Source of the DNA: Gossypium raimondii
Taxonomy: Eukaryota > Streptophyta > Magnoliopsida > Malvales > Malvaceae
Direction of reading: 5' to 3'
DNA: 64,000 nucleotides
NCBI RefSeq assembly: GCF_025698545.1
Contig: NC_068577.1
Span: forward strand, 1,831,501 to 1,895,500
The translations under genes were made by a program, and so were the position numbers. A model generated the notes under the pieces. It did no database searches, had not been told where the DNA came from, and saw only the letters and a list, made by a program, of their open reading frames with translations. This document shows positions 47,620 to 59,340 of the stretch, one piece after another. Position 1 is the first letter of the stretch. Every line of letters starts with the position of its first letter.

Positions 47620-49130
47620 TCATGGAGGTCTGATGGGTGTCGAGTCCACCAATATAAACCTACGCCTAATTTGCAATTTAAGCAGTATAGGGAGTAGGGT
47701 TGAACCCTCAAAGACTGGGTTTACTGAAATTGTTTCTCTTTCTCGACCAGATTTGTGTCTGGGCAGTTGTCGTGCCCAAAAAATTTGGGAAGGATAAAAT
47801 TGAAAACCTGGAACCTGAAATAAACAGGGAAAATAAAACGTGAAAAGTAAAAGCTGGAAATAAAATAATAAAAATAGTTAAATAAATATGAAGAAAAATT
47901 AATTAAACTAAACTCAGCTTTAGACACGGGTTTTTCCTCGTCTTTGAACCGATCATCGAAATTAGATAAACTCTTCTTTTCAAATAAGCTAGTTATAGCT
48001 ACCAAGGACGCCTCGGGCACCAACTCTTCCTTGTGTAGATTAGTTATGGAACGTACAATAACTAACCCTTACCGATCGAACAACCAACGAAACGTTCGTG
48101 ATTTAGAACTCCGGCAGCTTTGCGCTCTAGAAGAGCCTAGCTCGAACCAATGCCCTCAACCGCGTGGGACATTTAAATCCGGTTACTACTTCCCTTAACG
48201 GAACCAAACAGCAATCTCCACTTGGCACGCCAATGTGTTCACAAAAAACCGATTAGACAATCGATTTTTTCGGAATTCCAACTGTAAGTCTAACCACACT
48301 AAATCAAACGACGTCTTTTTTGACTTAGTGTTGATCTAACTTTGTGAGTTGACAAAATCATACTCTTAATCCGGAGAAATAATAAGTACTGGAATTTAGG
48401 AGTTAAGTTGCTCGGGTTCGTAACTCACGGGTTTTGACGAGGCTAATTCCGGCCTAAAGCTGAAAATGGATTTAGTTAACTAGGGTTTGGGGCATATTGA
48501 AATTGGATAAATTAAATAAGGCAAAATGGGTGAAAAGGATGGGAGGCGTGATTAAATATGGGGGCTAGAAATTTAGTAATGTATTAAAGTGGATGGTTAG
48601 CTACTGGAAATGGAAAGGGAATTTGGAAAAGGAATTGCAAATGGCTTAAGTTGGTGGCTAACTAGGAATTAATAAATTGAAGAAAAGGAAATTAAAAACA
48701 ACAAAATGCTACATGAGAAATGAAGAAAAGATTGCTTTCAAAGATGAGAGCTTGATTTATGAATTGATTCAAGACTTGATTTATGAATTGATTCAAGACT
48801 TGATGGTTAAAATGAACAAAGTAGTCCACTATTTATACTAGTGGCTTTGCTAAATTAAGAGCCAACTAGTATAAAAACTCAAGGAATAAAATATTAAAAA
48901 TCCTTACATAATCTCTCACTAAGTCAACAAAAATTTCAGCTAATTATATCTTGGAAAAATTCTGCTTTGGCCCTCATTCTTTGCTTCTTTCTTCAATCTA
49001 GCCCAATTGTTTCATTTTTCTTCTATTTAGCCCCAAATTGCATCCCTGCACAAAATTCAACAAAAACATGGAAAAATTAGTAGTGCACTCTCATAAATTA
49101 ACCAATTTAATTACATAAAATATGTAACTT
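47620..49130. repeat. Unclassified low-AT dispersed repeat, no coding capacity
   Basis: A 1.5 kb stretch of distinctly more balanced composition than its surroundings begins near GGTGTCGAGTCCACCAATAT and includes AGTATAGGGAGTAGGGTTGAA. It has no long frame on either strand except short chance ones. A 24-bp perfect tandem pair lies at 48751-48774 and 48775-48798. The opening phrase is familiar from plant repeats, but I cannot name the family. Confidence 0.45.
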
Positions 49131-49134
49131 TAGC

Positions 49135-49345
49135 ATTTAATCAAGGTCCTTTGTACTAAGAGTCGACAAATTAGTCGTTATACGTTAGATCATAGAGCAA
49201 ATCAGTCATTCTATTAAAAAAATTCATCAATTTCAACTGTTGGGTGATGACGTGGCTAATGAAGCAACTAGGTGGTGACACGTAATGTGTTGTGTGTACC
49301 TCATATTGATGGACCTTTTTCCATATAAGCAACTATTTAAAAAAA
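49135..49345. mobile_element. MITE-like remnant related to the 13741-14189 element
   Basis: Phrases AAATTAGTCGTTATACGTTAG, CAAATCAGTCATTCTATTAAA, GGTGACACGTAATG and CCTCATATTGATGGACC follow the order of the Mutator-type MITE. One arm is missing, probably where the neighbouring LTR fossil begins. Confidence 0.45.
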
Positions 49346-49371
49346 TTGAAAGTCCCAAAAATAAATAATTG

Positions 49372-51761
49372 TTAATAATTATTTAAAAACCATGTCCAAA
49401 ATGAATATGGACAACCATGTCCATTAATCTTGTTAAAGAAATTCAAGCCAAGAACAAAGTCGTAATTCAAGTAAATTACATCAAAGTTTTCGTTGCCTTT
49501 CCATTGACCGATCTGTAGCTCAACTCCTTGTGTAACCCCTACAGTTGGGACCTCTTTAGAATTTACTGTTTTGTTTTTCTTAGTCGATTTGCTAATTGAA
49601 AGACCAAATTTACCCACAACTTTTTTCGATATGAACAAGTTTGATACCCTCGTATCAATAAGAGCACCCCTTCTTTGACTTGCAATGTTGATGTCCACAA
49701 ACATCAACCCTTTTTGCTTACAATCCCTCTTCGCTTTTGCAAAATTGAGTATCATTGATCCAAGCTTTAAAGTCTCACTCTTTGGCTCCGCTTTCTCTTC
49801 TTTATTGATCGCGAATATCTTAGATCACTTTGGATAGTCTCATATCTTATGCGGACCACAACATAAGCAGCACTTCACTGACTTCTTTTCATTCTCTCTG
49901 ACCCTTTTGGCTTCGATGGAATTCAAGATCGAACCAAGCTTCAATGATACTTTTTCTGGCTCATCATCCCCTTCGATGGTAGAAAGGACATATCATTTCG
50001 AACAATCCCTTACAATATGCGGACTTTCACAAAGGAAGCCTCTCACTAACACATTTGGTTTGTTGTTGGACTTCCACTTCCCATTATATGTTTCCTCGTT
50101 ACCGCCATTGTCGTTTTTATTCTCAACCCCCCCTTCTTCATCTCCCCCACCATTTCCCTTCTCTTTGGGCTTGGAAGACTCAAACTTGTCTTTCTTCGAA
50201 ATAAGCTCAATTAAGGACTTGCTACGATCATGGCTTTGGAAAGTTTTTTTACCCCTCGACATTGCAACTCTTGCTTTGCCCAAGGTTTTAGCCCATCCAT
50301 AAAGGAGAAAAACATCTCATTCTCACCCAATTCAGAAATTTGGAGCATGAGCTCTATGAACTCCTGCACATACTCCCTAATTGTGCATTGTTGCGTAAGC
50401 CAATGCAACTTAGCTCCAGCCTCATCCTTAACATACTCTAGGTAAAATTGCCCTTTGAATTCACTTTGTAAGTTCTCCTAAGTCCCAATGGTAGCTCCAC
50501 CTCATTTTTCATCTATGGACCTACAATGTCACCATAACAAAGCGATACCAGTAAAATATATAGAAGTCATATTTACCTTAGTAGCATCATCCATGATGTC
50601 TTTGGCACGGAAGTATTGCTCCATTCCCACAAGAAGTTGTCTACATCATTTGCAAACCTCGGGTCATTGAACTCTTTTAGCTTCGAGACATCTACCTTAA
50701 GCTCAAGTGCCACAAGCAACACCTCATTACCCAAGTTACTTTGCAGATAATGAGCTTTGCAGATAATGGAAGTATTACTCTTCAATTTGTTCCTTCAAGG
50801 CTGACATCATGGTCTCGAGAGCATCATTCTTCTCAATCAACTCACCCATAGCGGTATTGAGGACCCATTGCATTGCATCCACATTAGTATTGAGGGCCTC
50901 TGCCACTTGTTCCTTAAGTTGATCTTTCCTCGATTTTAGCTTTATGGTATGTCCATTAGCTTTCTTAAGGGTCTCCCTCATATCACTCATGGAGCCCTCA
51001 AGTTTGGCAACTCCGCCTTCCAAAACTGACAGCATATCCCTCGAGCAGCTAGCTTTCTTGCCCCCACCATGAGTCTTTATAGGTTCAACATTATCACATA
51101 TTTCTTTTGTCATCTTAATTGGTGCCTTCGAACCTTAGCTCGGATACCAACTGTCACAAGGCTAAAACTTTAGTTTAGTAAATCTTGTGGCCTTAGGTGA
51201 TTTCTTTGTTTTAAATTTGCTCAAATTAGCCTAAATCTCGAAAATAAAAATTCACAAAGGAATTTCTCTAAGGCACTGAAATAAAGCAAAAGCAACCTGA
51301 AAAGATAAAGAGACTTGAATCGAACAGAAAAGCCACAAGAGAATAATGGCACGCCAAGTGTTTGACTAAACGCTTTAAAAAATATTCTTTAACTCAAGAA
51401 TGAAGTGATTACAAATGAAGAGGAGGGCTCTATTTATAGTTGAGCTCTCTCAGTTCCAACAGTATACATCGAATTACATCAATGTCTGAGATTAGTTCCT
51501 ATCTACAATTAGAGGGTCCTAAGGGTTTAACCTTTATACAATCTTATACAATCTTATCCTTTAAGATTTACATTAACCATGGTAGCTCCAGTTTTACTGA
51601 AGTGTTTCGCTAGGCCACCAAGGCTTTAAGTAGATGAGTTTTTCCATGGTTTCCACGAATCGAGACAATTCAAGTGAATCAAATGAACCCATTTAATCAA
51701 TTGATCTCCATGAGACGGTCTGTGTACATTCGTAACGGGTTTTGATCCGTAACTTATGACA
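49372..51761 (-). mobile_element. Ty3/gypsy retrotransposon fossil: 5' LTR, gag, start of protease
   Basis: On the minus strand the element runs from a 610-bp LTR at 51761-51152 (TGTCATAAGTTACGG...CTTGTGACA) through a primer-binding site next to it (TTGGTATCCGAGC, initiator-Met tRNA type). Gag follows, with a coiled-coil segment (around 51113-50775) and a typical retrotransposon gag core with a zinc-knuckle-like end (FLCESPHIVRDCSK), then the aspartic-protease region (ALIDTRVSNLFIS in place of the usual ALIDSGATHNFIS). Reverse transcriptase, integrase and the 3' LTR are absent here. It is broken, with several interruptions, and old. Confidence 0.85.
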
Positions 51762-52311
51762 TTCTAAAAACAGTCTAGTAATCACATTAGATAATAAATA
51801 TTAAATATATTTAGAAAATTTACAAGTAAATAATCTTAAATATATGATAGTAAATTGTTTGATTTTTTGCCATTCATAATATTTTTTTTTCTCTTTGAAA
51901 CAATTCCAAATTCATCAATTCTCTGATAAAAAAACACATAGACAAAGTAATCTAGTTTAAAATAGTTTCAACTTAACTCGATTCCAAATTTATTGGGATT
52001 CAATATAAAACAAACGTAAGCACTAGAACAAGATGTGGCTGAACATAGATTCAACTTCTGAAATGGCTTTATGTGCATTCATTCATGTCAATATTCTGCA
52101 ACTTTACACTGCTTGACATGGATCTCTTGATCTGCTCCTTTCAAACATCTGTTTTCAAAGTATTCTTATGCCCCGATGGAATTAAATCAATTCCAACAAC
52201 TGTTTGTCATTTGTCCAAATTTGCTCAAATCATGATACTTCACGAAAACTCCAGAAATGGCTGCGATGATGCAATAATTTAGCAAAGCAATGACGTCAAA
52301 AGTTTGTAGTT
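51762..52311. other. Intergenic, no gene seen
   Basis: AT-rich sequence between the Ty3 fossil and the second SINE-like copy. It includes short frames near 52073 that do not resemble any family I know. Confidence 0.35.
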
Positions 52312-52400
52312 TTGTTTATTCGATTAACATTTGTTGTTAATATAAGAGGACGTAAATTCGAATACGTTGAAACGCATTATCCTCTTAAGACTGAAAATGG
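52312..52400 (+). mobile_element. tRNA-derived SINE-like sequence, copy 2
   Basis: ATTCGATTAACATTTG...AAATTCGAATACGTTGAAACG and CATTATCCTCTTAAG parallel the sequence at 32535-32665, including the box B-like TTCGAAT and the tail. Ends are undefined. Confidence 0.4.
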
Positions 52401-52616
52401 ACTATGAATAATTCTATGCATTTTATCAAAAAGAACAAAAAATCAACCGAACACTAACTTAGTTATTATGTATTTACCAACAATTATATTTCATTCAGTA
52501 TTCTTCATATTATGTATTTACATGTTTAAATGTCATATTACATAATATTCATACATATTTAGTGTGTTATAAAGATTTTTATAAATAATTGTATAAAAAA
52601 GAATGTTTGACACAAG

Positions 52617-53276
52617 TCAACCAAGAAGCTCATCTATACTAAAACAATCATCCTCGTTAAAAAGCCATCCACCATCCCACACACTAATATTATTATTCGC
52701 TCCACAATTCAATGCAATGTCATCCTTAAACTCCAATCCATTAAGCCAACTATAATCCATCTCTTTCATGCTCTCATCTTCTTCTGCTAGTACTTTCGCC
52801 TCCTCCCTCACCTCAGCTTTTACATCACTTGCCGTAGCCGTGGTAGACTCCGAAGAAGCTGATGTGGTAGTAGTGGTATCGGAACCGTGGGGCATGTTTA
52901 AGATAGCTTTTTCACCATACATGGTCTTAGCAGCTTCATCATAAGCTAAAGCAGCTTGGAAAGCAGTGGGGAAAGTACCGAGCCAGAGTCGTTTTCCTTT
53001 ATTAGGAACTCGAATTTCAGCTACCCATTTTCCCCAAGTCCTCTGTCGAACACCTCTGTATATACAGTTTTGATTTTGAGGACCTCCTTTGCCTTTCATA
53101 CAACCCTTTTTTGAACCCTTTGCAGGGGGTTTAAGGGCTTTTTTGGTATCAGAATTTTCACTCCATTGTTTCAATGTGTCAGCTACTGATAAACCATTTC
53201 GCCTCTTCCTTTTTCTAGAAGAATCCAAGAACAGAGGAATACCCACATTCGGATTTTGATTCTCGGAAAACCCCAT
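52617..53276 (-). CDS. DREB2-type AP2/ERF transcription factor
   Basis: A single-exon coding region of 219 residues. The N-terminus has the basic nuclear signal RKRKRRNG and the A-2 group phrase [23 protein letters not shown] leads into the AP2 domain (about residues 72-130: [17 protein letters not shown]...[21 protein letters not shown]...ILNMP). The C-terminus is acidic ([32 protein letters not shown]), fitting an activation domain. It probably binds DRE/CRT elements and acts in drought, heat or salt response. Val14 of the AP2 domain is kept, but position 19, usually Glu in DREBs, is Val ([10 protein letters not shown]). The C-terminus is short compared with DREB2A (over 300 aa), closer to the DREB2D-like type. 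A 5'-UTR intron is likely (donor near 53389, acceptor ending near 53308). Confidence 0.9.
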   Translation of the reverse strand: MGFSENQNPNVGIPLFLDSSRKRKRRNGLSVADTLKQWSENSDTKKALKPPAKGSKKGCMKGKGGPQNQNCIYRGVRQRTWGKWVAEIRVPNKGKRLWLGTFPTAFQAALAYDEAAKTMYGEKAILNMPHGSDTTTTTSASSESTTATASDVKAEVREEAKVLAEEDESMKEMDYSWLNGLEFKDDIALNCGANNNISVWDGGWLFNEDDCFSIDELLG

Positions 53277-54704
53277 GGTTTATTTCTCAAAATCTATGAA
53301 AATCTGCAGGTATTTTGAAGTTAGAAAAGGACCCCAAATAACCCAGAAAAGGGAGAGAAAAAAAAAGAAGAAGAAAAGGAAAACGAACCTGTGTAAAGAA
53401 CAGAAGCAGAAATAAGAAGAAGACCAACAACCTTATTTATTGGGTCTGTGTTTTTTTTTTTTTTTTTTTGTCTAGTACTCTTCGAAACTGTGTTTGGTCG
53501 AAGAAACTGTGAATTATTGTGAAGAACTCTGGTTTTATTTTTTTTCTTTCGAGAAACAGAGAAAATCCGAAGAGAGGGAAATACTGCTAGCCGAAAGAGT
53601 CTGGAATCGACTCTCAGATATTTAAATATTTCGGTAGCTCTTGCACGTGTTACTCGAATCTTCCCAATTTATCTAGGATTTTCTCGTTTCCTTCTCTTTC
53701 GGCTCCAAGTTTTTCATTAATTTCAGGTTTGCCACTGGACTGTCCAATTAAAGGCCCAAACTGAAATTATGTACCACTAAACTTTAGTTTGAAGCCCCAA
53801 GCACCCAAATTTAGTCACGAAGTTTGAGACTGAATATTGCTAAATTTAATATTACGTTCTATTTCATTATCTGTCCTGTTTCACTGTATATATATAATCT
53901 TAAAAATTATTATCACCTCTGTAAATGTTAGATATATCTATTCTCATTCTATTTTAATTTAATTCTTCCTATTTGTCTTTAATTTTTTTAATATTTTTAA
54001 AGTAAAGTAAATATTTAAATAATAAATATATGTTTTTTTTTCTATATTGCGTTATTATGTTTTTACATTTTTAATAGTTGATATGTACAATGATAAAATG
54101 ATAATTTTATATAGTGGAACAGGCTGGGACGAGACAAGCGATTATCGTTATGTTCCATACTCATTATCCAAAAGAATAAATCAATCCTGCCCCATCCGCA
54201 TCCACTTTTCAAACAGAAAATTTATGGTTTGGAATTCATTTATTCCGCATCCACCAAGATTGGTTCGGAATTCATCAGGCGGTTCAAGTTTTACCATCCT
54301 TGTCCAAATTTAATCTGACTGGGAAGAGATTGGTTCGGTTCGATCAATTTTTTTATTTTTTTGGATTTTTGGAACCGTCTATTATAATTTGATTTTGTTT
54401 GATTTTCTATTTTTATATTAATTTTTAGATTTGTTTTGACAAGATAAATTTTGTTTTGTGGCTTTTAGATATTATTTGGTAAAGTTTCAAAAAAAATTTT
54501 AATATTTCTAAAGAATTTAATAAAAATAATCAGTAACTTTTATATGCTATTTTTAAAAAAATATTTTCTATAAAACTTTTATAAATTAAATGAAAAATAA
54601 CATGCAATTTAATTGGGCCCACTGAATTTTTTAACTTGTATTCAATAAATCGTTCAAATACTTCAACTCAAATCGAATTTATCAATTTTTCTTACTCCAC
54701 CTTA
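53277..54704. other. DREB promoter side and intergenic repeats
   Basis: The first ~370 bp hold the 5' UTR and promoter of the DREB gene, including a run of about 20 T at 53451-53470 (A on the gene strand) and CACGTG-like GCACGTGTTAC near 53643, a G-box/ABRE-like core. Beyond 53850 it is AT-rich; 54120-54310 carries GGTTCGGAATTCATC-type repeat phrases. No gene seen. Confidence 0.45.
53641..53652. promoter_or_regulatory. ABRE/G-box-like CACGTG core upstream of the DREB gene
   Basis: TTGCACGTGTTAC contains the palindrome CACGTG, the G-box/ABRE core, about 370 bp upstream of the DREB ATG. Plant DREB2 genes are known to be controlled partly by ABA-linked bZIP factors through such sites. A single core can occur by chance. 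Confidence 0.35.
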
Positions 54705-55150
54705 ATTATAAGTTTCATTAAATATGCCCTCCAACATTATAAAAATCATTTTGACCTTTCATTTTTCACCTTTTTAACCCTTAAACTTGTGTTTTTTTGT
54801 CAAATTACCCCAAAATGGATGAAAAGGTTAACATTTTTAAACTTTACTGATGTGATAAACACATGGATTGCCACATGGATGATACGTCAACATTTTTTAA
54901 TTTTTTAAAAAATTTTAAAAATTCAAAAAATATAAAATTATAAAAATATATTTTAATTAAAATTTTTAAAAATAATTAAATGTTGACATGTCATTGAACA
55001 TGGTAGCAAAGTTAACAATTCCATCTATATTATTTTGGGGTGATTTGACAAAAAATGCAATTTCAATGGCTAAAATAGGCGAAAAATTAAGTGGGATGCT
55101 AAAATGACTTCTTCTTTTTTTATAAAGTTAAAGGGTCAAAAAAATAATTA
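54705..55150. mobile_element. MITE-like element, same family as 19193-19532
   Basis: Left arm: CATTATAAAAATCATTTTGACC, then CCCTTAAACTTGTG, CAAATTACCCCAAAATGGATG. Right arm: ATTTTGGGGTGATTTGACAAA, TTTTTATAAAGTTAAAGGG. These are inverted with respect to each other. The right arm starts the tandem array at 55004-56205. Confidence 0.6.
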
Positions 55151-56205
55151 TACATTTTAAAAATTAGTAATGAGAAAGTATTTGTAACACATTTTACCAT
55201 TTATATATCATTAAACAATTTTCCAAGACACTCCTTATTAGGGATGGCAAAACCCGTACCGGCGGATGGATTTTGAATTGGTTCACTCCTTATTAGAGAT
55301 GAGTAAAATTCGATTCAATGCGAAAAATTCGATAAAAAATTAATTTTTTAATTAAATAGTTCGAGTTAATCGAGTGATCTGACAAAAAAATACAATTTTA
55401 AGGGCTAAAATAGCAAAGTTAACAATTCCATCTATATTTATTTTGGGGTGATTTGACCAAAAAAAAATGCAATTTCAAGGACTAAAATAGGTGAAAATTT
55501 AAGTGGGATGCTAAAATGACTTCTTTTTTTATAAAGTTAGAGGGTCAAAAAAGTAATTATACATTTTAAAAATTAGTAATGAGAAAGTATCTATAACACA
55601 TTTTACCATTTATATATCATTAAACAATTTTCCAAGACACTCATTATTAGGGATGGCAAAACTCGAACCGCCTGATGGATTTTGAATTGGTTCACTCCTT
55701 ATTAGAGATGAGTAAAATTCGATTCAATTCGAAAAATTCGATAAAAAATTAAATTTTTAATTAAATAGTTCGAGTTAATCGAGTGATTTGACAAAAAAAA
55801 TACAATTTCAAGGGCTAAAATAGCAAAGTTAACAATTCCATCTATATTTATTTTGGGGTGATTTGACAAAAAAAATGCAATTTCAAGGGCTAAAATAGGT
55901 GAAAATTTAAGTGGGATGCTAAAATGACTTCTTTTTTTATAAAGTTAGAGGGTCAAAAAAATAATTATACATTTTAAAAATTAGTAATGAGAAAGTATTT
56001 GTAACACATTTTACCATTTATATATCATTAAACAATTTTCCAAGACACTCCTTATTAGGGATGGCAAAACTCGAACCGCCTGATGGATTTTGAATTGGTT
56101 CACTCCTTATTAGATATGAGTAAAATTCTATTTGATTTGAAAAATTCGATAAAAAATTTAAATTTTTAATTAAATAGTTCGAGTTAATCGAGTTATTTGG
56201 ATCAA
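55004..56205. repeat. Tandem array, three units of about 408 bp
   Basis: AGCAAAGTTAACAATTCCAT recurs at about 55004, 55411 and 55821, spacing 407 and 410 bp. Each unit holds the right arm of the MITE, TTAGTAATGAGAAAGTAT, TTTCCAAGACACTC, a GGATGGCAAAAC phrase and a TTCGAGTTAATCGAGT tail. Units are about 95 percent alike by eye. The third unit merges into a longer copy of the TTCGAGTTAATCGAG repeat (56112-56640). Confidence 0.85.
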
Positions 56206-56640
56206 CTCAAATAAAAAAATCAAATTTTTCGGTTTAACTCGAATATGAATTACACAATTCGAGTTATTTGACAATCCGAATAAGAAAAGACAAAAATATG
56301 ACATTTTGATAAATGATTACTTTTCTAAAGTTAAAAGTCGAAGTTATTAAATTAAAAGACAAAATTACATCGTTTTGATTCATGTTTACCCATTAAGTTA
56401 AAAATAAAACCATTATCTTGTTTATATAGTTAAATAATCTTATATTTTGCCTGCTAGTTAAATAATCGGTCTATGTAAACGCAACATTGAGTATAAATAA
56501 TATGATTCGTTTACTTGACTCGAAATTTTTTGACTCGATTCAAAAAATTTTAAATTGAATTCGGTTCCTAAAATAAGATTTGTCAACGCGATTAACTCGA
56601 AATTTTTTATTCAATTCGACTCGACTCAATTGCATACTAA
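56112..56640. repeat. TTCGAGTTAATCGAG-type dispersed repeat
   Basis: The stretch is full of AACTCGAA/TTCGAGTT phrases in both orientations, starting GATATGAGTAAAATTC and ending ATTCGACTCGACTCAATTG, so the ends are inverted. Related copies form the inverted pair at 60050-61670. Confidence 0.5.
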
Positions 56641-56743
56641 CTCCAAGCTGATAATAATATTACGAGAGGACACGAGAATAAAGAAAAGTAACAAACTCTA
56701 GTAAAATAATTATAGGAAGATATAAAAGGAACCTTGAGTTTTT

Positions 56744-57757
56744 GGGGCAAATTACTAAAAAAAAACCCTATTTTTTAAAAATTTACCGAAATGGGCTCGG
56801 TATTTTATTATTTACCGGAATGGGCCATTTTCCCCGAAATCGCGTCCATGTCAGCGCGATGTCAGGGGATGTGTCAGAACATCGCGTCCACGTTAGCGCG
56901 CTTTGCTTACGTGGACACAAATCGCGCCTACGAGGACGCGATTTGTTGACGTGGATGAACAATTTATGTTTTTTAGCTTGAAAAACTTTGAAAGGCCATA
57001 ACTTTTGGCTCGGTTGTCCGATTGAGACGATTTTTTTTATTTCGAATAACTTTTCGAGATCTACGCGCTGGCAAACAGCCAAAGGCGATTTGCCATAGTT
57101 TTCGTCGAAAAAGATCCTTTTTTGCCCCTAAATTTTGATTTTTTCGGTTTAAAATTGAATTTTGAAACATTCAAATCATTATTTTTCTTATTTATTTGAA
57201 GTAAACACCGGATTTTTTTTTAACAGAATTGTTGTATTGTTTTTTCTGATTTGACACGTGTATGGAATAGTTCTGATAAATCTTTAGAACGTAAGTAATA
57301 TAATTAAAATAATAACAGTATTTCTATAATATGTCAATTAATTAGTTTGGCTTAGTTGGTTAAATGCTCGCTTATTTCCCTTAGTATCTTGGTTCAAATC
57401 TTGTTGGTAACAATTTTGAATCTTTTTTGTACTTGTTGCTATTGATGTAATATTGAAGAGTTAATTGATAAAAAAATAAATACAAGTACAAAAAGATTCA
57501 AAATTTATTTTTTCAAAATACCAAAAAAGCCCTATATTTTTAAAATTTATCGAAATGGGCCCGGTATTTTATTTTTTTGACCGTTGAGTACTGTTCACGC
57601 GCGGGCCGAAATTGCGTCCACGTCAGCGCGAGATGCTGACGTGGACGCGATTTCCCGAAAAAAGGACCATTCCGGTAAATAATTAAAAAATGGGCCTATC
57701 TCGGTAATTTTTGAAAAAAAAGGCTTTTATTGGTAAATTGCCAGTTATTTAGTTGGG
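56744..57757. mobile_element. Mutator-like non-autonomous element with GC-rich subterminal palindromes
   Basis: The left end (GGGGCAAATTACTAAAA, then TTTACCGAAATGGGC, TATTTACCGGAATGGGCC) and the right end in reverse complement (TGGCAATTTACCAATAAAA, ATTACCGAGATAGGCCC, TATTTACCGGAATGG) match as long imperfect inverted repeats. TGAGTTTTT occurs at 56735-56743 and 57758-57766 and may be a 9-bp target duplication, although the right one lies about 15 bp beyond the apparent inverted repeat. Subterminal CGCGTCCACGT and ACGTGGACGCG words recur many times. No transposase frame. Confidence 0.55.
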
Positions 57758-58917
57758 TGAGTTTTTTATTAAATTTTGAGTAATGAATTTAATTGTTATT
57801 GGGTTAGTGATTTAATATAAATATATATAATTAATATAATTTTTATAATATGATATATTTAGGCTGGGTCAGGCCAAAAAATCTTGCCTAAGGCCCAACC
57901 CATATAGAAAATAGGCCTTAAATTTTACCCAAGCCATTTTCAGGCCTCGTATTTTATCCAAGCCTTCTCATTTTTCAGATAGATCTTCGAGCCTAGGTGA
58001 GTGACCTAGCTCATGAGCAGGTGTAATACGATACAACTTTAAGGGATAAATCAATTTTAATCTTGTAATTTATTTTAAAAAACATCCCATCTAAAATAGG
58101 ATTCAAACAGTTAACCGAACCAAACTAGTATTAATCGAATTAACTGAACTTTTTAATCCTTTAACAGTTAACCGAATCAATTTTTAAAAAAAAATAATCG
58201 AACCGAATATTTCGGTTAATTCGGTCCGAAATTTATTTATTTATTGTTAAAACAAGTATAAAACATATAAAATTTTTTGATAATGTTCATTTGACCGAAT
58301 TAATCAAATTAGTAATAGCCTAATACATATTATATATAATATCATTTATTAATTTTGGTTAATTATCCAATTTCAAATTGAATTAACTATTAACCGAAAT
58401 TCCGAAAATCTTTAACTAACTTCGACCGAACTAAATCGATTAACCGAATTAAATCAATTAAATTTAGAATCACAAACACTTTTCTTTTAAAGAAAGAAAA
58501 TCTAATATTTAATTATGTAATCATTCAAGTGCTTTTCAACTTTTACAGATGAATTGTAATTTTGCAAAATTAATTTCATTACTGAAAACCCTAATTGAAG
58601 GAGTTATTTGCGCATTAAAAAGTAATAATAAAAGATTAGACATCTGCATGCATTCACAACAAAGCATAAGCTGACAATGTAATGATAAAGCAGACATAGC
58701 AAATTTTGGAAGACATGATTTTACATTTAAGAATTGGACCCCATTAAATGCATGGATTAGGTTTGACTTATTGATTATCAAATGCATGTGACATCATTAT
58801 TCATGATTATGCAAACCCTCAAGCCAGTTGTTTTCTTTTCTTTTTTTCTTAGTGTTTTTTTATTTGTTTAAAAAATTAAAACCTTTAATCTTTTATTATA
58901 ATAATTTTAGGGCTTTT
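57758..58917. repeat. AT-rich dispersed repeats with GGTTAATTCGGTT motifs
   Basis: Between 57840 and 58020 lies a CAGGCC/GGCCTAA-type repeat. Between 58080 and 58460 the words AACCGAA and TTCGGTTAA occur in both orientations, so the ends can pair. No coding frame recognised. Confidence 0.45.
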
Positions 58918-59340
58918 TAGTTACGTGGACGAGGCTCGGCAAGAATATAGTATTCAGGATTGAAACAAGGGCGGTTCTTGAAAGTCTGCATTTAACATGG
59001 GGCAAGGGTTTTCAACAATTGAAGTTGGAATGTGATAATGCTTTATTGGTGGAAACGATTTTGACTGGTGGATCTGTCGATAGTAGTTTAATGGAATTAT
59101 GCCTAATACATTGTCTATTTAACCGGAGTTGAAGGGTACATATTCGCCATGTTTCAAGAACCCAGAACAAAATTACAGACCATTTGGCCAAGTACTCTGC
59201 TACAGGGTTCACAGGATGACATTTATTTGCAAGGCCACCACCTTCAATGCAGGGTCTGGCTGATTATAATGTTTCTACGATGTTTCAATTTAGTTGTCAT
59301 TGTGTAATCGCTTATTGTTATTTTTATCTAAAAAAAAAAC
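58918..59340 (+). mobile_element. LINE 3' end with RNase H-like domain and poly(A)
   Basis: Translated pieces match the RNase H domain at the C-terminus of plant LINE reverse transcriptases (RVT_3): RAVLESLHLTWGKGFQQLKL, ECDNALLVETILTGG, then in another frame after an in-frame stop VHIRHVSRTQNKITDHLAKYS. A short 3' UTR follows, ending in A9 at about 59331-59339. The copy is 5'-truncated and has at least one stop in the domain. No target duplication was found. Confidence 0.75.

Noticed and set aside
50230-50445. Plus-strand frames over 49900-50670
   Set aside because: They are antisense shadows of the gag region of the minus-strand Ty3 fossil.
57345-57420. tRNA-like phrase GGCTTAGTTGGTTAAATGC ... 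GGTTCAAATC
   Set aside because: It has box A- and B-like words but no cloverleaf pairing, and lies inside the Mutator-like element; treated as element sequence.
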